Assembly (NCBI GenBank): GCA_016192435.1
Contig: JACPUD010000126.1
Location: 40,945-104,944, forward strand
Reading direction: 5' to 3'
DNA length: 64,000 nt
Origin: Rhodocyclales bacterium
GTDB lineage: Bacteria > Pseudomonadota > Gammaproteobacteria > Burkholderiales > Rhodocyclaceae
A program made the position numbers and the translations under genes. Shown in pieces: positions 1 through 7,376 of the stretch (positions are counted from its first letter, which is position 1; each line of letters starts with the position of its first letter). The notes below the pieces were generated by a model. The model saw only the letters and a list, made by a program, of their open reading frames with translations, made no database searches and had not been told where the DNA came from.

Positions 1-1
1 G

Positions 2-655
2 CTGCTTGCCACCCTGCTCGGACTTTCCGCTGCCGCCGTCGCTCAGACGCCGGGTATCGACCGCTCGGGCACCGTTGGCTACGTCATCGACCAGCGTGAC
101 AATGTCGTCAAGAGTGGCACCGGCCTTTGCTGGCGGACCGGCTTCTGGACTCCGGCCATGGCCATCGAGGAATGCGATCCGGATCTAGTGAAGAAGCCCG
201 CACCGGCCGCAGCCCCTGCTGCTCCCGCCGCCAAGCCTGCCGCACCGGTCGCCGCCGCGCCGAAGCCCGCCGCACAGAAAGTGACGCTGGCCGCCGATGC
301 CCTGTTCGATTTCGACAAGGCTGTGCTGCGTCCTGAAGGCAAGTCCAAACTGGACAAGCTTTCCGGCGACATCAAGGGGATCAAGCTCGAAGTGATCATC
401 GCCGTCGGCCACGCCGACCGCTTCGGTAGCGACGCCTACAACCAGAAGCTGTCCGAGAAGCGCGCGGAAGCCGTCAAGGCCTATCTGGTGAGCAAGGGTG
501 TCGAGCCGAACCGTGTCTACACCGAAGGCAAGGGCGAGAAGCAGCCGGTCACCAAGGCCGATCAGTGCAAGGGTCCGAAGAGCAAGAAGACCATCGACTG
601 CCTGCAGCCCGATCGTCGCGTTGAAATCGAAGTCATCGGAACCAAGAACCAGTAA
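2..655 (+). CDS. OmpA-family outer membrane protein, 5' end cut by window
   Basis: The reading frame is already open at the window edge and begins inside a signal peptide: a hydrophobic stretch ends AVAQ, a good signal peptidase I site. The mature part has a short N-terminal domain, an Ala/Pro-rich linker (about 189-280 bp) and a C-terminal OmpA-like peptidoglycan-binding domain. That domain shows the family pattern FDFDKAVLRPEGKSKL, GHADRFGS and NQKLSEKRAEAVKAYL. It ends with a Cys pair region and DRRVEIEV, also typical. Such proteins anchor the outer membrane to peptidoglycan in the periplasm. A terminator hairpin follows 17 bases after the stop. The start codon lies upstream of the window. 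Confidence 0.9.
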   Translation: MLATLLGLSAAAVAQTPGIDRSGTVGYVIDQRDNVVKSGTGLCWRTGFWTPAMAIEECDPDLVKKPAPAAAPAAPAAKPAAPVAAAPKPAAQKVTLAADALFDFDKAVLRPEGKSKLDKLSGDIKGIKLEVIIAVGHADRFGSDAYNQKLSEKRAEAVKAYLVSKGVEPNRVYTEGKGEKQPVTKADQCKGPKSKKTIDCLQPDRRVEIEVIGTKNQ

Positions 656-671
656 TTTCGTCTGACTCCGG

Positions 672-698
672 AAAAAGCCCTGCCCTGCAGGGCTTTTT
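672..698 (+). terminator. Rho-independent terminator after ompA-like gene
   Basis: An 11-bp perfect stem (672-682 with 688-698) with a 5-base loop and a run of T residues follows the OmpA-family stop codon. Confidence 0.85.
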
Positions 699-747
699 TT
701 GTTTTGGCCACTGCGCTTAATGCTGATAGACGACTTGGGGCACCCAC

Positions 748-1455
748 ATGAATGCAAGCAGCAACGCCGACCCGCGGGAACTCGACAAATTCGGGGAAGT
801 CGCCCATCGTTGGTGGGACCCGAATTCAGAATTCCGTCCCCTGCATGACATCAACCCGGCCCGTCTGGCATGGATCGACCGCCACGCAGGATTGAGCGGC
901 AAACGCGTGATCGATGTCGGCTGCGGTGGTGGGCTGCTCAGCGAAGGCATGGCGGCGCTGGGCGCGCAGGTCACCGGAATCGACCTATCGGACAAGGCCT
1001 TGGGCATTGCCCGGCTGCATCTCTACGAAAGCGGCCACGCCATCGACTACCGCCTGATCGCGGCAGAGGCCATGGCGGCGGAAGCACCGGCGAGCTTCGA
1101 CCATGTCACCTGCCTCGAAATGCTGGAGCACGTGCCCGATCCGGCCAGCACCGTGGCTGCCTGTGCGCGCCTGGTAAAGCCCGGCGGCCAGGTGTTCCTG
1201 TCCACGCTCAACCGCAACGCCAAGGCTTACCTGCTGGCGGTGGTCGGCGCAGAATACCTGTTCAACCTCCTGCCACGCGGTACCCACGACTACACGCGCT
1301 TCCTCAAGCCGGCCGAACTCGCACACCTGTGCCGCGATGCCGGGCTGGAAGTGCTCGAAATCACCGGCCTGCGCTACAACCCCTTCAGCCGCGAAGGCGT
1401 ATTGGGCGCAGATACCGAGGTCAATTACCTGCTCAGGGCGCAGCGCAGTGCCTGA
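748..1455 (+). CDS. ubiG: 3-demethylubiquinone-9 3-O-methyltransferase UbiG
   Basis: 235-residue SAM-dependent methyltransferase, the usual UbiG length. It carries out both O-methylations in ubiquinone synthesis. The N terminus has [20 protein letters not shown], the UbiG signature that precedes the Rossmann fold. The SAM-binding motif I is [16 protein letters not shown], followed by the acidic GIDLS strand and the post-motif [11 protein letters not shown]. The gene overlaps the start of gph by eight bases, giving a ubiG-gph pair that is common in beta- and gammaproteobacteria. Start chosen at the first ATG, which preserves the conserved N terminus. Confidence 0.95.
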   Translation: MNASSNADPRELDKFGEVAHRWWDPNSEFRPLHDINPARLAWIDRHAGLSGKRVIDVGCGGGLLSEGMAALGAQVTGIDLSDKALGIARLHLYESGHAIDYRLIAAEAMAAEAPASFDHVTCLEMLEHVPDPASTVAACARLVKPGGQVFLSTLNRNAKAYLLAVVGAEYLFNLLPRGTHDYTRFLKPAELAHLCRDAGLEVLEITGLRYNPFSREGVLGADTEVNYLLRAQRSA

Positions 1456-2107
1456 AGCCGTACTCTTCGACCTCGACGGGACGCTGGCCGACACGGCACC
1501 TGACCTCGGCGGGGCCCTCAACCAATTGCTGCGGGAGCGCGGGTGCGATCCGCTGCCGATGGAAAAGCTGCGCCCGCACGTCTCCTCGGGCGCCCGCGGC
1601 ATGATCGGTGCCGGTCTCGGCATCACACCGGCTGATCCGGGTTACGTCGACCTGCAGCAGCGGTTCCTGGCCATCTATCAGGAAGCCTTGTGCGTTGGCA
1701 CCCGGCTGTTCGAGGGGATGGCCGAGCACCTCGATGAGCTTGATGCCCAGGCAATTCCCTGGGGCATCGTGACCAACAAATCCCAGCGTTTTGCGATTCC
1801 CCTCATGGAAGGCCTGGGCTTGCGTCAGCGCTGCGTCTGCATCGTCTGCGGCGACAGCGCCCGGCGTGCCAAGCCTCACGGCCATCCCATGCAGCTTGCC
1901 AGCGCGGTGATGGGAATCGCCGCCAGCGCATGCGTCTACGTCGGCGACGATGAACGCGACGTGATCTCCGGCCGCGCCGTCGGCATGAGGACCATCGTCG
2001 CCGGCTGGGGCTATCTCGGCGACGGCAAGCCGCCGGCGAGCTGGGGCGCCGATGCGATTGCTCGGGCACCGCAAGATATCCTCGGCATTGCCGCAGCAAA
2101 GCGTTAA
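1448..2107 (+). CDS. gph: phosphoglycolate phosphatase, HAD family
   Basis: 219-residue HAD hydrolase starting at a GTG that overlaps the ubiG stop. Motif I is [10 protein letters not shown], with the nucleophile Asp. Motif II is the Thr in IVTNKS, motif III the Lys region RAKPHGHP, and motif [11 protein letters not shown]. These fit Gph, which removes phosphate from 2-phosphoglycolate. In the motif III region AKPHGHP replaces the usual GKPHPAP type, so substrate choice is a little uncertain. HAD proteins coupled to ubiG are generally annotated Gph. Confidence 0.88.
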   Translation: MPEAVLFDLDGTLADTAPDLGGALNQLLRERGCDPLPMEKLRPHVSSGARGMIGAGLGITPADPGYVDLQQRFLAIYQEALCVGTRLFEGMAEHLDELDAQAIPWGIVTNKSQRFAIPLMEGLGLRQRCVCIVCGDSARRAKPHGHPMQLASAVMGIAASACVYVGDDERDVISGRAVGMRTIVAGWGYLGDGKPPASWGADAIARAPQDILGIAAAKR

Positions 2108-2157
2108 ACTCCTACTTGCAATCCGCAGATCAGGCACTATTTGATCTCCACCATCCA

Positions 2158-2519
2158 GGGGGCGACATGGCTTCGACATGGGTGACAAAGCATGCAGGGC
2201 ATACCGAGGATCCGGGTACCTCGTAAATCCATCTGGAAAGTACTAACTGCCAACGACGAGCGTTTCGCTCTAGCCGCTTAACAGCGGCTGGCTTCCGAAC
2301 TGGTTTGCTTCTGGGCCAGGTAGCGCAAGCTACATCGGAATCATATACAGGAGATAAGGCTGTGCGGAGTCGCGATGCACAGTTCGAAAATCCAGCGAAT
2401 CGCCTGCAACCAGCCTGTCCGTCGGCGTGTTGCGGGTCAAATCAAATGACGCGACTAAGTATGTAGAACTGTATGTGGCGCACTTATGGACGCGGGTTCA
2501 ATTCCCGCCGCCTCCACCA
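2158..2519 (+). ncRNA. ssrA: transfer-messenger RNA (tmRNA)
   Basis: The 5' end GGGGGCG can pair with the acceptor strand near the 3' CCA, and the 3' end carries a T-arm (GGTTCAATTCC) and CCA. The tag reading frame at 2249-2281 encodes ANDERFALAA followed by TAA, a betaproteobacterial proteolysis tag. The RNA rescues stalled ribosomes. Its last 29 bases are the prophage attachment core, so the gene is kept intact by phage-borne sequence, while its own terminator now lies at 53743. Confidence 0.96.
2491..2519 (+). other. attL: attL core, 29-bp direct repeat
   Basis: The last 29 bases of ssrA, from CGCGGGTTC to CACCA, are repeated exactly at 53714-53742. The repeat includes the T-arm and acceptor end of tmRNA, a classic integration target of tyrosine integrases. 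Confidence 0.95.
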
Positions 2520-2548
2520 TTAACGGCTAATTAAATCAATTAGTTATG

Positions 2549-2580
2549 AATAGCCAGCGAGCAATTGCTGGCTATTTTTT
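2549..2580 (+). terminator. Phage-borne terminator downstream of ssrA
   Basis: A 10-bp perfect stem (2549-2558 with 2567-2576), an 8-base loop and a T run lie 30 bases inside the prophage. The element can replace the ssrA terminator that integration moved to the far end. Confidence 0.8.
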
Positions 2581-2600
2581 GGGGCTATTTAGGGTAGCGT

Positions 2601-2622
2601 GGTCAGCATTTTGGTCAGCATT
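2601..2622. repeat. Putative integrase arm-site repeats, left end
   Basis: GGTCAGCATT occurs twice (2601-2610 and 2613-2622). The second copy, extended to TTTTGGTCAGCATT at 2609-2622, is repeated exactly at 53670-53683 next to attR. Position inside both ends suggests arm-type integrase or excisionase binding sites. This is inferred from placement only. Confidence 0.5.
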
Positions 2623-2768
2623 CTTCGCGCTCCCGGCAACTGCCCGCAGTGCCTTGAAGATATACCGAACCCGATGCCCGTCGGCGCCAATCTCGAAGAG
2701 TTGCGACGGGAATGGTGCATCGCGCCGCAATCTCAATGCGCTCGCGTGACACCGCAGGATGCCGGATC

Positions 2769-3161
2769 TCACGTACCATCCTCCGTCCATTCCGGGAGCG
2801 GCACGGTCTGCCCGGCAAGCGCATGGGTACAATCGCTGAGAAACTGCATCTGGCCATCCTTCACGAAGGAATGACAGACCTCGCACTTGAACTTCGATGG
2901 CTTCTCGCCTTTCGCTTCCCGCTCCGCGTTGTAAGTGCACCAGCAGCCATCCTTGTCACGCCCAGGAACGTAGTGCCCGGACCGCACCAGGACCGACGGC
3001 GTAAAGGTCGGCTTTTCGACATCGCCATTCCAACCCCACGCCGTCGCGCCCTTGGTCCGAATGGAGTGATGATCGCCGCAACCAGGGCAGAAGAACGTCA
3101 GGCCTTCATCGCCGTTGTCCGGATTGCGCCAGTTGCGCAGTATCTTCGACAAGGCGCTCAC
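2769..3161 (-). CDS. DUF6527-like phage protein
   Basis: 130 residues starting at a GTG that overlaps the spanin stop (GTGA). A CPGCG pair near the N terminus, a later WCTYN stretch and CEVCHSFVKDGQ form a likely metal site. The C-terminal part, CEVCHSFV..GQMQFLSDCTHALAGQTVPLP, is the typical tail of small phage proteins annotated DUF6527, found after lysis genes. Function unknown. It is the last gene of the late minus-strand operon before attL. Confidence 0.7.
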   Translation of the reverse strand: MSALSKILRNWRNPDNGDEGLTFFCPGCGDHHSIRTKGATAWGWNGDVEKPTFTPSVLVRSGHYVPGRDKDGCWCTYNAEREAKGEKPSKFKCEVCHSFVKDGQMQFLSDCTHALAGQTVPLPEWTEDGT

Positions 3162-3637
3162 TGCACCACCTCCCACCACGCCTGCCACCCCTTCACTTGC
3201 TCGATGGCGTCGCGGCACTGGATGTAGTTTCCGGCGACAGTGCCGAGGGCGGCAGCGTCTGTAACGGGCTGGGCGTCACCAGCAGCCAGGCGGGCGGGGT
3301 CGGCAGGCTCGCCGGTGGCGGCGAGGTCGTGGCGCAGGCGCCAAGCGCCAGGCAGAGTGCAGCGATCAGCAGCGGGCGTGACGTGTTCATAGCGATAGAC
3401 CTCCTGGATGATGATGCGGTCGCGGCCGGCGCGATTGGCCTTTGCCTGAGCGAGCTGCTGGCCAATCGTGTCGACCCGCTTCTGTTTGCGACTGAGCAGC
3501 GCCGCGGCCAGGCGCTCCGACTCAAGCTGGGCCCGCGCGGTCTCGTCCTCCTCGACGTGTTTTCCGAACAGGAAGCTGCTGGCATTGCTGACCGCCAGCG
3601 CGACGATGAAGCTGATGATGATCCATGGATTCGGCAT
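3158..3637 (-). CDS. Rz-like inner membrane spanin (i-spanin)
   Basis: 159 residues. The N terminus MPNPWIIISFIVALAVSNAS is a single membrane anchor, followed by a long charged helical region (about 30-80) typical of the periplasmic coiled coil of i-spanins. It lies one base after the endolysin gene and contains the Rz1 lipoprotein gene in another frame. Together they would disrupt the outer membrane at the end of lysis. The start is the ATG directly after the endolysin stop; longer upstream frames lie inside the endolysin gene. Confidence 0.82.
   Translation of the reverse strand: MPNPWIIISFIVALAVSNASSFLFGKHVEEDETARAQLESERLAAALLSRKQKRVDTIGQQLAQAKANRAGRDRIIIQEVYRYEHVTPAADRCTLPGAWRLRHDLAATGEPADPARLAAGDAQPVTDAAALGTVAGNYIQCRDAIEQVKGWQAWWEVVQ
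3193..3390 (-). CDS. Rz1-like outer membrane spanin lipoprotein, nested in Rz
   Basis: 65 residues read in a different frame fully inside the i-spanin gene. MNTSRPLLIAALCLALGACATTS is a lipoprotein signal with lipobox LGAC. The mature chain is short and rich in Pro and Ser, as Rz1 proteins are. The nested arrangement matches lambda Rz/Rz1. The o-spanin would span the periplasm with the Rz product. Confidence 0.85.
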   Translation of the reverse strand: MNTSRPLLIAALCLALGACATTSPPPASLPTPPAWLLVTPSPLQTLPPSALSPETTSSAATPSSK

Positions 3638-3638
3638 G

Positions 3639-4121
3639 TCAGGCCTCGCTCTGGCTGGTTTCCGCGCTGCCGATCTGCAGCGGCACGGACGGGATATGCA
3701 CATCGACCGGCCAGCGGTAGCCGGTCACGCGGCCCTGCGGGAAGGCCTTGACGCTCACACTGTCGCCCTGGTTACCACCCAGCACCAGCAGCTTGCCACC
3801 TTCATCGCGGCCGACCACGAAGCCGACATGCCCGCCACCCTCGCGGCTGAACACCACGATGCAGCCATGCGCGGGGCCGTCGAGCCGCACGCCCCACTTG
3901 AGATAGCTGGCCGCGGACTCGAAGCGGCTGCTGCGAATGCCGGCGCGCTCCAGGCAGGCGCCGACGAAGGCCGCGCACCACGGCACCTCGTCGGACTGGA
4001 TGCCACTGCGCTTGATCGCGCGCCACATGGCCAGGATCTCGGGCGCGTGTTGCGGGCCGGGAATTTCTTCCAGCCCTACCAGCGGGCGGGCGATGGCCAG
4101 CCATTGCGGATCGATGATCAT
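3639..4121 (-). CDS. endolysin, TIGR02594/CHAP-like peptidase
   Basis: 160 residues. It shows EVPWCAAFVGACLERAG (catalytic Cys region), then HVGFVVGRDEGGKLLVLGGN with the His and Asn/Asp partners of an NlpC/P60- or CHAP-type fold. This layout is that of TIGR02594 family phage proteins that cleave peptidoglycan. No signal peptide is visible, so it should need a holin. It is followed immediately by the spanin pair and preceded by three small membrane proteins. Confidence 0.8.
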   Translation of the reverse strand: MIIDPQWLAIARPLVGLEEIPGPQHAPEILAMWRAIKRSGIQSDEVPWCAAFVGACLERAGIRSSRFESAASYLKWGVRLDGPAHGCIVVFSREGGGHVGFVVGRDEGGKLLVLGGNQGDSVSVKAFPQGRVTGYRWPVDVHIPSVPLQIGSAETSQSEA

Positions 4122-4375
4122 CGCGGCCGCCTCCGATCGAACACCACCCAGCCCGCCACCGCCATCAGCAGCAGCAGCGGGCCGAAGCTGGCGTGCAGCG
4201 CGGTACCGACGGCGCCGCCGGCGAGCAGGGCGTAGGTGCCGGCCAGCGCAGCGAAATGGCCACGGCTGCCGGTCCAGGCGGTGCGCGACAGGCGCGGCAC
4301 GATGCAAATGCAGCGCGCCAGCACGATCAGCATGCAGACCAGCATCAGCGCATCGGGGAGGTGTATGTCGTTCAT
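4118..4375 (-). CDS. small membrane protein, candidate holin component
   Basis: 85 residues with three hydrophobic segments (about 8-25, 44-60 and 64-78) and a basic C terminus DRRRPR. It overlaps the upstream gene by ATGA and the endolysin start by four bases. Position and topology suggest a holin or holin partner, but no family was recognised. Confidence 0.65.
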   Translation of the reverse strand: MNDIHLPDALMLVCMLIVLARCICIVPRLSRTAWTGSRGHFAALAGTYALLAGGAVGTALHASFGPLLLLMAVAGWVVFDRRRPR

Positions 4376-4722
4376 TTCTCGGCCCTCCCCCGCAGCCACC
4401 GCGCCGCCACCGGGATCACGGTCGGCGCACCGGCGCCGATCAGCACGGCCATCAAGAGGCGCAGCGCGTCGGCATTGCCGGCGATCGATGGCACCTGGCT
4501 GGCGGCCCACGCCGCGGCGAAGGGGCTGCCGTAGCCGGCCAGCATGGCCGACAGTAGCGCCGCCGAGCCGGCCTTGATCTTGTCGTCGATAGTTTCCATC
4601 CAGATGCTCACGAAGATGGCGGCCACCAGGCCGAGCGCCAGGGCATCCACCTGCGCGCCGAGCAGCGCCGTCCCCAGCCCGACGCCGGCGCCGATAACGA
4701 TTGATGTGTGCGGTTCGGCCAT
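4372..4722 (-). CDS. putative phage holin
   Basis: 116 residues with several hydrophobic segments (about 8-22, 26-42, 53-75 and 87-105) and the charged end RWLRGRAEK. It starts MAEPHTSIVIGAGVGLG, like gene products annotated as phage holin or class II holin in betaproteobacterial prophages. It is three genes from the endolysin on the same strand. It is the best holin candidate here. Confidence 0.65.
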   Translation of the reverse strand: MAEPHTSIVIGAGVGLGTALLGAQVDALALGLVAAIFVSIWMETIDDKIKAGSAALLSAMLAGYGSPFAAAWAASQVPSIAGNADALRLLMAVLIGAGAPTVIPVAARWLRGRAEK

Positions 4723-4739
4723 TACGTGATCTCCCAGGT

Positions 4740-5057
4740 TTAGCGGCAATGCCCGCCGAATTCGAACGGGTCCAGCCAGTTGGCACATAGATACCTGGCA
4801 ACGCCCGCACGCCATCCTTCGGCCCGCTTCAGTCGCCCACATTTCTGCGATAACGTCGCATCCGGCGTGATGCCGAGCGCGAGGCCGGCGGTCCAGTTGA
4901 GAGCGACGTCGAGCAGCCAGCCGGCGGCGACCACCGCAGCGCCGGCGGCCTTGACTTCGGGCCGCAACGTGGGCCAGGTGGCGCGCAGCGCGGTGTAGGC
5001 GAGGTACAGCACCCACATCAGCGGGATCGCACTGACGAGGACCAGGGCGGCGGTCAT
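4740..5057 (-). CDS. phage membrane protein of unknown function
   Basis: 105 residues. Two hydrophobic segments (about 3-24 and 37-52) are followed by a soluble C-terminal part with two Cys. Proteins of this kind sit upstream of holins in many prophages, without a known role. The start codon overlaps the preceding stop. Confidence 0.6.
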   Translation of the reverse strand: MTAALVLVSAIPLMWVLYLAYTALRATWPTLRPEVKAAGAAVVAAGWLLDVALNWTAGLALGITPDATLSQKCGRLKRAEGWRAGVARYLCANWLDPFEFGGHCR

Positions 5058-5731
5058 TGCAGTTGCTCCTTCAGCGCCTGTATTCGATCGTCGAAGTCCT
5101 TGAACTTCTTCCAGCTCTTCGCGGCCTCGGGGGCGGCGTCGCCCAGGGTCACGGCAAGCGCATAGACCTGGTCGAGGGTGTAGCCGATGGCGGCGGCGTC
5201 TTCGGCGACGGACTTTTTGACCATGTCGCGCACTGGGCGCGGCAGCAGTTCCTTGGATTCGAGCGCCTGAATTTGCGCCAGGATCGCCGCGTTGGCTTCG
5301 GCCACCGCAGCCACCGGCGGCACGAGCGCGGCCTTCTGGTCGCGGCCCCAGGCGCGGCACTCTTCGGCGTAGGCGTGGTAGGCCTCGTAGTCGGCGCTAC
5401 GGGCGTTGCGCAGCAGCTTGAGTTCGTCGCCGGTGCTGTAGCGCTCGCCGATCTTCACGGCGACCATGTGCTCGATCACAAAGGCCAGCGGGCTGGCGTC
5501 GAGGAGGGTCGCGCGCAGGGTCGCGTCGGGCGTCACGGCCTGGATGCTCGCGGCGATCTCCGCCGCCTGCTCGGCGGGCAGCACGGCGCCGTCGGGCAGG
5601 CTGACGTAGGTGATGCCGCCGATCGTGGCGATCTCCTGCCCGAGCGGCTGGCCGGCCGCGTCACGCGGCAGACTGAGTTCGCGGGTGACCAGCGCATCGA
5701 TATATTTTCGGTAGCTGATGAGCGAGGGCAT
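5054..5731 (-). CDS. hypothetical phage protein between DGR1 and lysis genes
   Basis: 225 residues, largely helical and Ala-rich in the second half, starting MPSLISYRKYIDALVTRELS. No family was recognised. The 5' end overlaps the 3' end of the reverse transcriptase gene by 71 bp, so the two are translationally close. It may be a tail-fibre accessory or assembly protein by position; this is a guess. Confidence 0.6.
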   Translation of the reverse strand: MPSLISYRKYIDALVTRELSLPRDAAGQPLGQEIATIGGITYVSLPDGAVLPAEQAAEIAASIQAVTPDATLRATLLDASPLAFVIEHMVAVKIGERYSTGDELKLLRNARSADYEAYHAYAEECRAWGRDQKAALVPPVAAVAEANAAILAQIQALESKELLPRPVRDMVKKSVAEDAAAIGYTLDQVYALAVTLGDAAPEAAKSWKKFKDFDDRIQALKEQLQ

Positions 5732-6683
5732 GGTGATGCTCCTTGATGGTGGCCAGCATGTGCTGCAGCGAGTGGGTGCGGCGGGCGTGGCCGAGCACGG
5801 ACACCGCGCTTTGCATCCGAGCGCGCGCCAATGCCTGGCGGAAGGTGTAGAGGCTGTGACGGCGCACGAAGCGCTTGCTGGCCCATGTGCGGTAGCCGAC
5901 GAAGTTGATGCCGCGCGAGACGCGCGCCAGGGTGGATTTCGACAGCTCCAAGTGCAAGCGCCTGGTGATGAATTCCACGATGCGCGTCTTGGCCACCAGC
6001 AGCGCCTCGCGTGACTCACCGAAGAGAATGAAGTCATCGACATAGCGGCAATAGCGCTTGATGCCCAGCTCGCGCTTGATGAAGTGATCAAGCGGGTTGA
6101 GGTAAATCAGCGCGTAGAGCTGGCTCAGCAGGTTGCCGATCGGGATGCCGATGGGCTCGCCGTGGTCGGCGAACTGCATCATCAGATCCACGAAGCGGCG
6201 GTCCTTGATCCTTTTCTCGATCAGCCGGCGCAGGGTCGGTCGGTCGATGCGATAGAAGAACTTGCGGATGTCCAGCTTCAGTGTGTAGCTGTCGCGCGGC
6301 ACGGCCTGCAGCGCAGCCTGCGCGTAATCGGCGGCCTTGTGCGTGCCGAATCCGACGCGGCAGGCGAAGGATTGATCGATGAACGTCCGCTCGAAGATCG
6401 GGCCGGCGACGGCATAGATAGCGTGCTGCACCACCAGATCGCGAAAGGCCGGCGCGAAGATGCGGCGCGGCTTGGGCTCGAAGACCATAAAACTATAGTA
6501 GGGCCGCGGCCGGTAGCTGCCGTCCGCCAGTTCTTGGTGCAGTGCATCCAGGTTGCTGGCCAGGTGCGTCTCGAACTTGAAGCAGGCACGCTTGCCGTGC
6601 TTGTGGCGCGCAGCCGCATGAAACGCCGCCAGCAGCGCCTTGGGCGTAAATGCCTTTTCGTACAGGAATCCGATGCGCTTCAT
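5661..6683 (-). CDS. DGR1 reverse transcriptase
   Basis: 340-residue reverse transcriptase of the DGR clade. Visible motifs: LKLDIRKFF (135-143, motif A with catalytic Asp), IGNLLSQ (182-188, the DGR-type IGxxxSQ motif) and YVDD (214-217, catalytic Asp pair), then INFVGYR near 259. The enzyme copies template RNA into cDNA with errors at adenines, and the cDNA replaces the variable repeat of the fibre gene. It lies downstream of fibre, Avd and template, the usual DGR order. The start is the first ATG after the template region, with GAAGG upstream. Confidence 0.93.
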   Translation of the reverse strand: MKRIGFLYEKAFTPKALLAAFHAAARHKHGKRACFKFETHLASNLDALHQELADGSYRPRPYYSFMVFEPKPRRIFAPAFRDLVVQHAIYAVAGPIFERTFIDQSFACRVGFGTHKAADYAQAALQAVPRDSYTLKLDIRKFFYRIDRPTLRRLIEKRIKDRRFVDLMMQFADHGEPIGIPIGNLLSQLYALIYLNPLDHFIKRELGIKRYCRYVDDFILFGESREALLVAKTRIVEFITRRLHLELSKSTLARVSRGINFVGYRTWASKRFVRRHSLYTFRQALARARMQSAVSVLGHARRTHSLQHMLATIKEHHHALAHQLPKIYRCAGHPRTQSAA

Positions 6684-6836
6684 GTCACGAGACCTTCGAG
6701 CGCAACATAGCGCCTACCAGAATCGCGGAAGCCCGCCGATTTCGCCGCAGCTCGACTGCTGATACCGCTGCGCGCCGGAAAGCGTCTCCCTTGATTCCAC
6801 TGCGATCTGTAACCGATCCGTGAGGTGAAATCGAGT

Positions 6837-6948
6837 CCGCGCGGAACCCCACGTTGTTGTTGGAGTTCGTCCGCACATTGTTGAGATTCAACGTCCACAC
6901 CCCGGCGTTCGACGAGTTGTTCCAGTTGCCGCCTGAGATCGGGCACAT
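6837..6948 (-). repeat. DGR1 template repeat (TR)
   Basis: 112 bp matching 7391-7502. Read on the minus strand it is rich in AAC codons (GGN W NN SSN ... NN VRTNSNNN). 17 of its 27 coding-strand adenines are changed in VR and no other base is. It starts immediately after the Avd stop and ends with the GC-rich block GGGGTTCCGCGCGG shared with VR, the likely initiation-of-mutagenic-homing end. Confidence 0.95.
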
Positions 6949-6949
6949 G

Positions 6950-7360
6950 TTAAGACGCCTCCCGTGTTGCCAACTGCCGATCGACGACGATCCAGCCGCC
7001 GATCATCCTGCCCAACTCATCCACCAGCCGCGACAAGGCCAGGTAACGATGCTCGCCTGCTGCTGCCGGGGATTTCTGCTCGCGCTTGCCATCCTTGAAC
7101 TCGAAGTAGCCCAACTCGAACGACAGGCGAACCAGCATGCGCAGCTTCTCGTGTTCGACATCAAGACTGGAAAGCGCGGTCTTCTTGTGATAGCGCTTCT
7201 GCGCCTCCACGATGAAGCCATACACCGCATAGGCCGTGCGCCGGATTTCCAGCGCGAGGCCGTACTTTTCGTGTTTCGGAAAGTGGTTCAGATGAATGTT
7301 CATCAGCTTGGCGAATTCCACGAATTTGCGGTCCAGCTTGGCTTCGTCATGGAGCCCCAT
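6950..7360 (-). CDS. avd: DGR1 accessory variability determinant (Avd-like)
   Basis: 136 residues, predicted all-helical and positively charged, of the four-helix bundle family shared by DGR Avd proteins and 23S rRNA intervening-sequence proteins. Recognisable stretches are FPKHEKYGLALEIRRTAYA and LRMLVRLSFELGYFEFKDG. Avd forms a ring, binds template RNA and the reverse transcriptase, and is needed for mutagenic retrohoming. It sits between the target stop (17 bp away) and the template repeat. Confidence 0.88.
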   Translation of the reverse strand: MGLHDEAKLDRKFVEFAKLMNIHLNHFPKHEKYGLALEIRRTAYAVYGFIVEAQKRYHKKTALSSLDVEHEKLRMLVRLSFELGYFEFKDGKREQKSPAAAGEHRYLALSRLVDELGRMIGGWIVVDRQLATREAS

Positions 7361-7376
7361 CGCTATCGCTCAGGGC

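Noticed and set aside
2110..2157. ssrA promoter
   Set aside because: TTGCAA (2116) and CACTAT (2135) are only 13 bp apart, which is too short for a confident sigma-70 call.
6685..6948. ORF of 87 residues covering the DGR1 template (starts MCPISGGNWNN)
   Set aside because: It is the template read in the target frame; it lacks its own Shine-Dalgarno sequence and continues into a non-conserved Arg-rich tail. Listed as template repeat, not as a gene.
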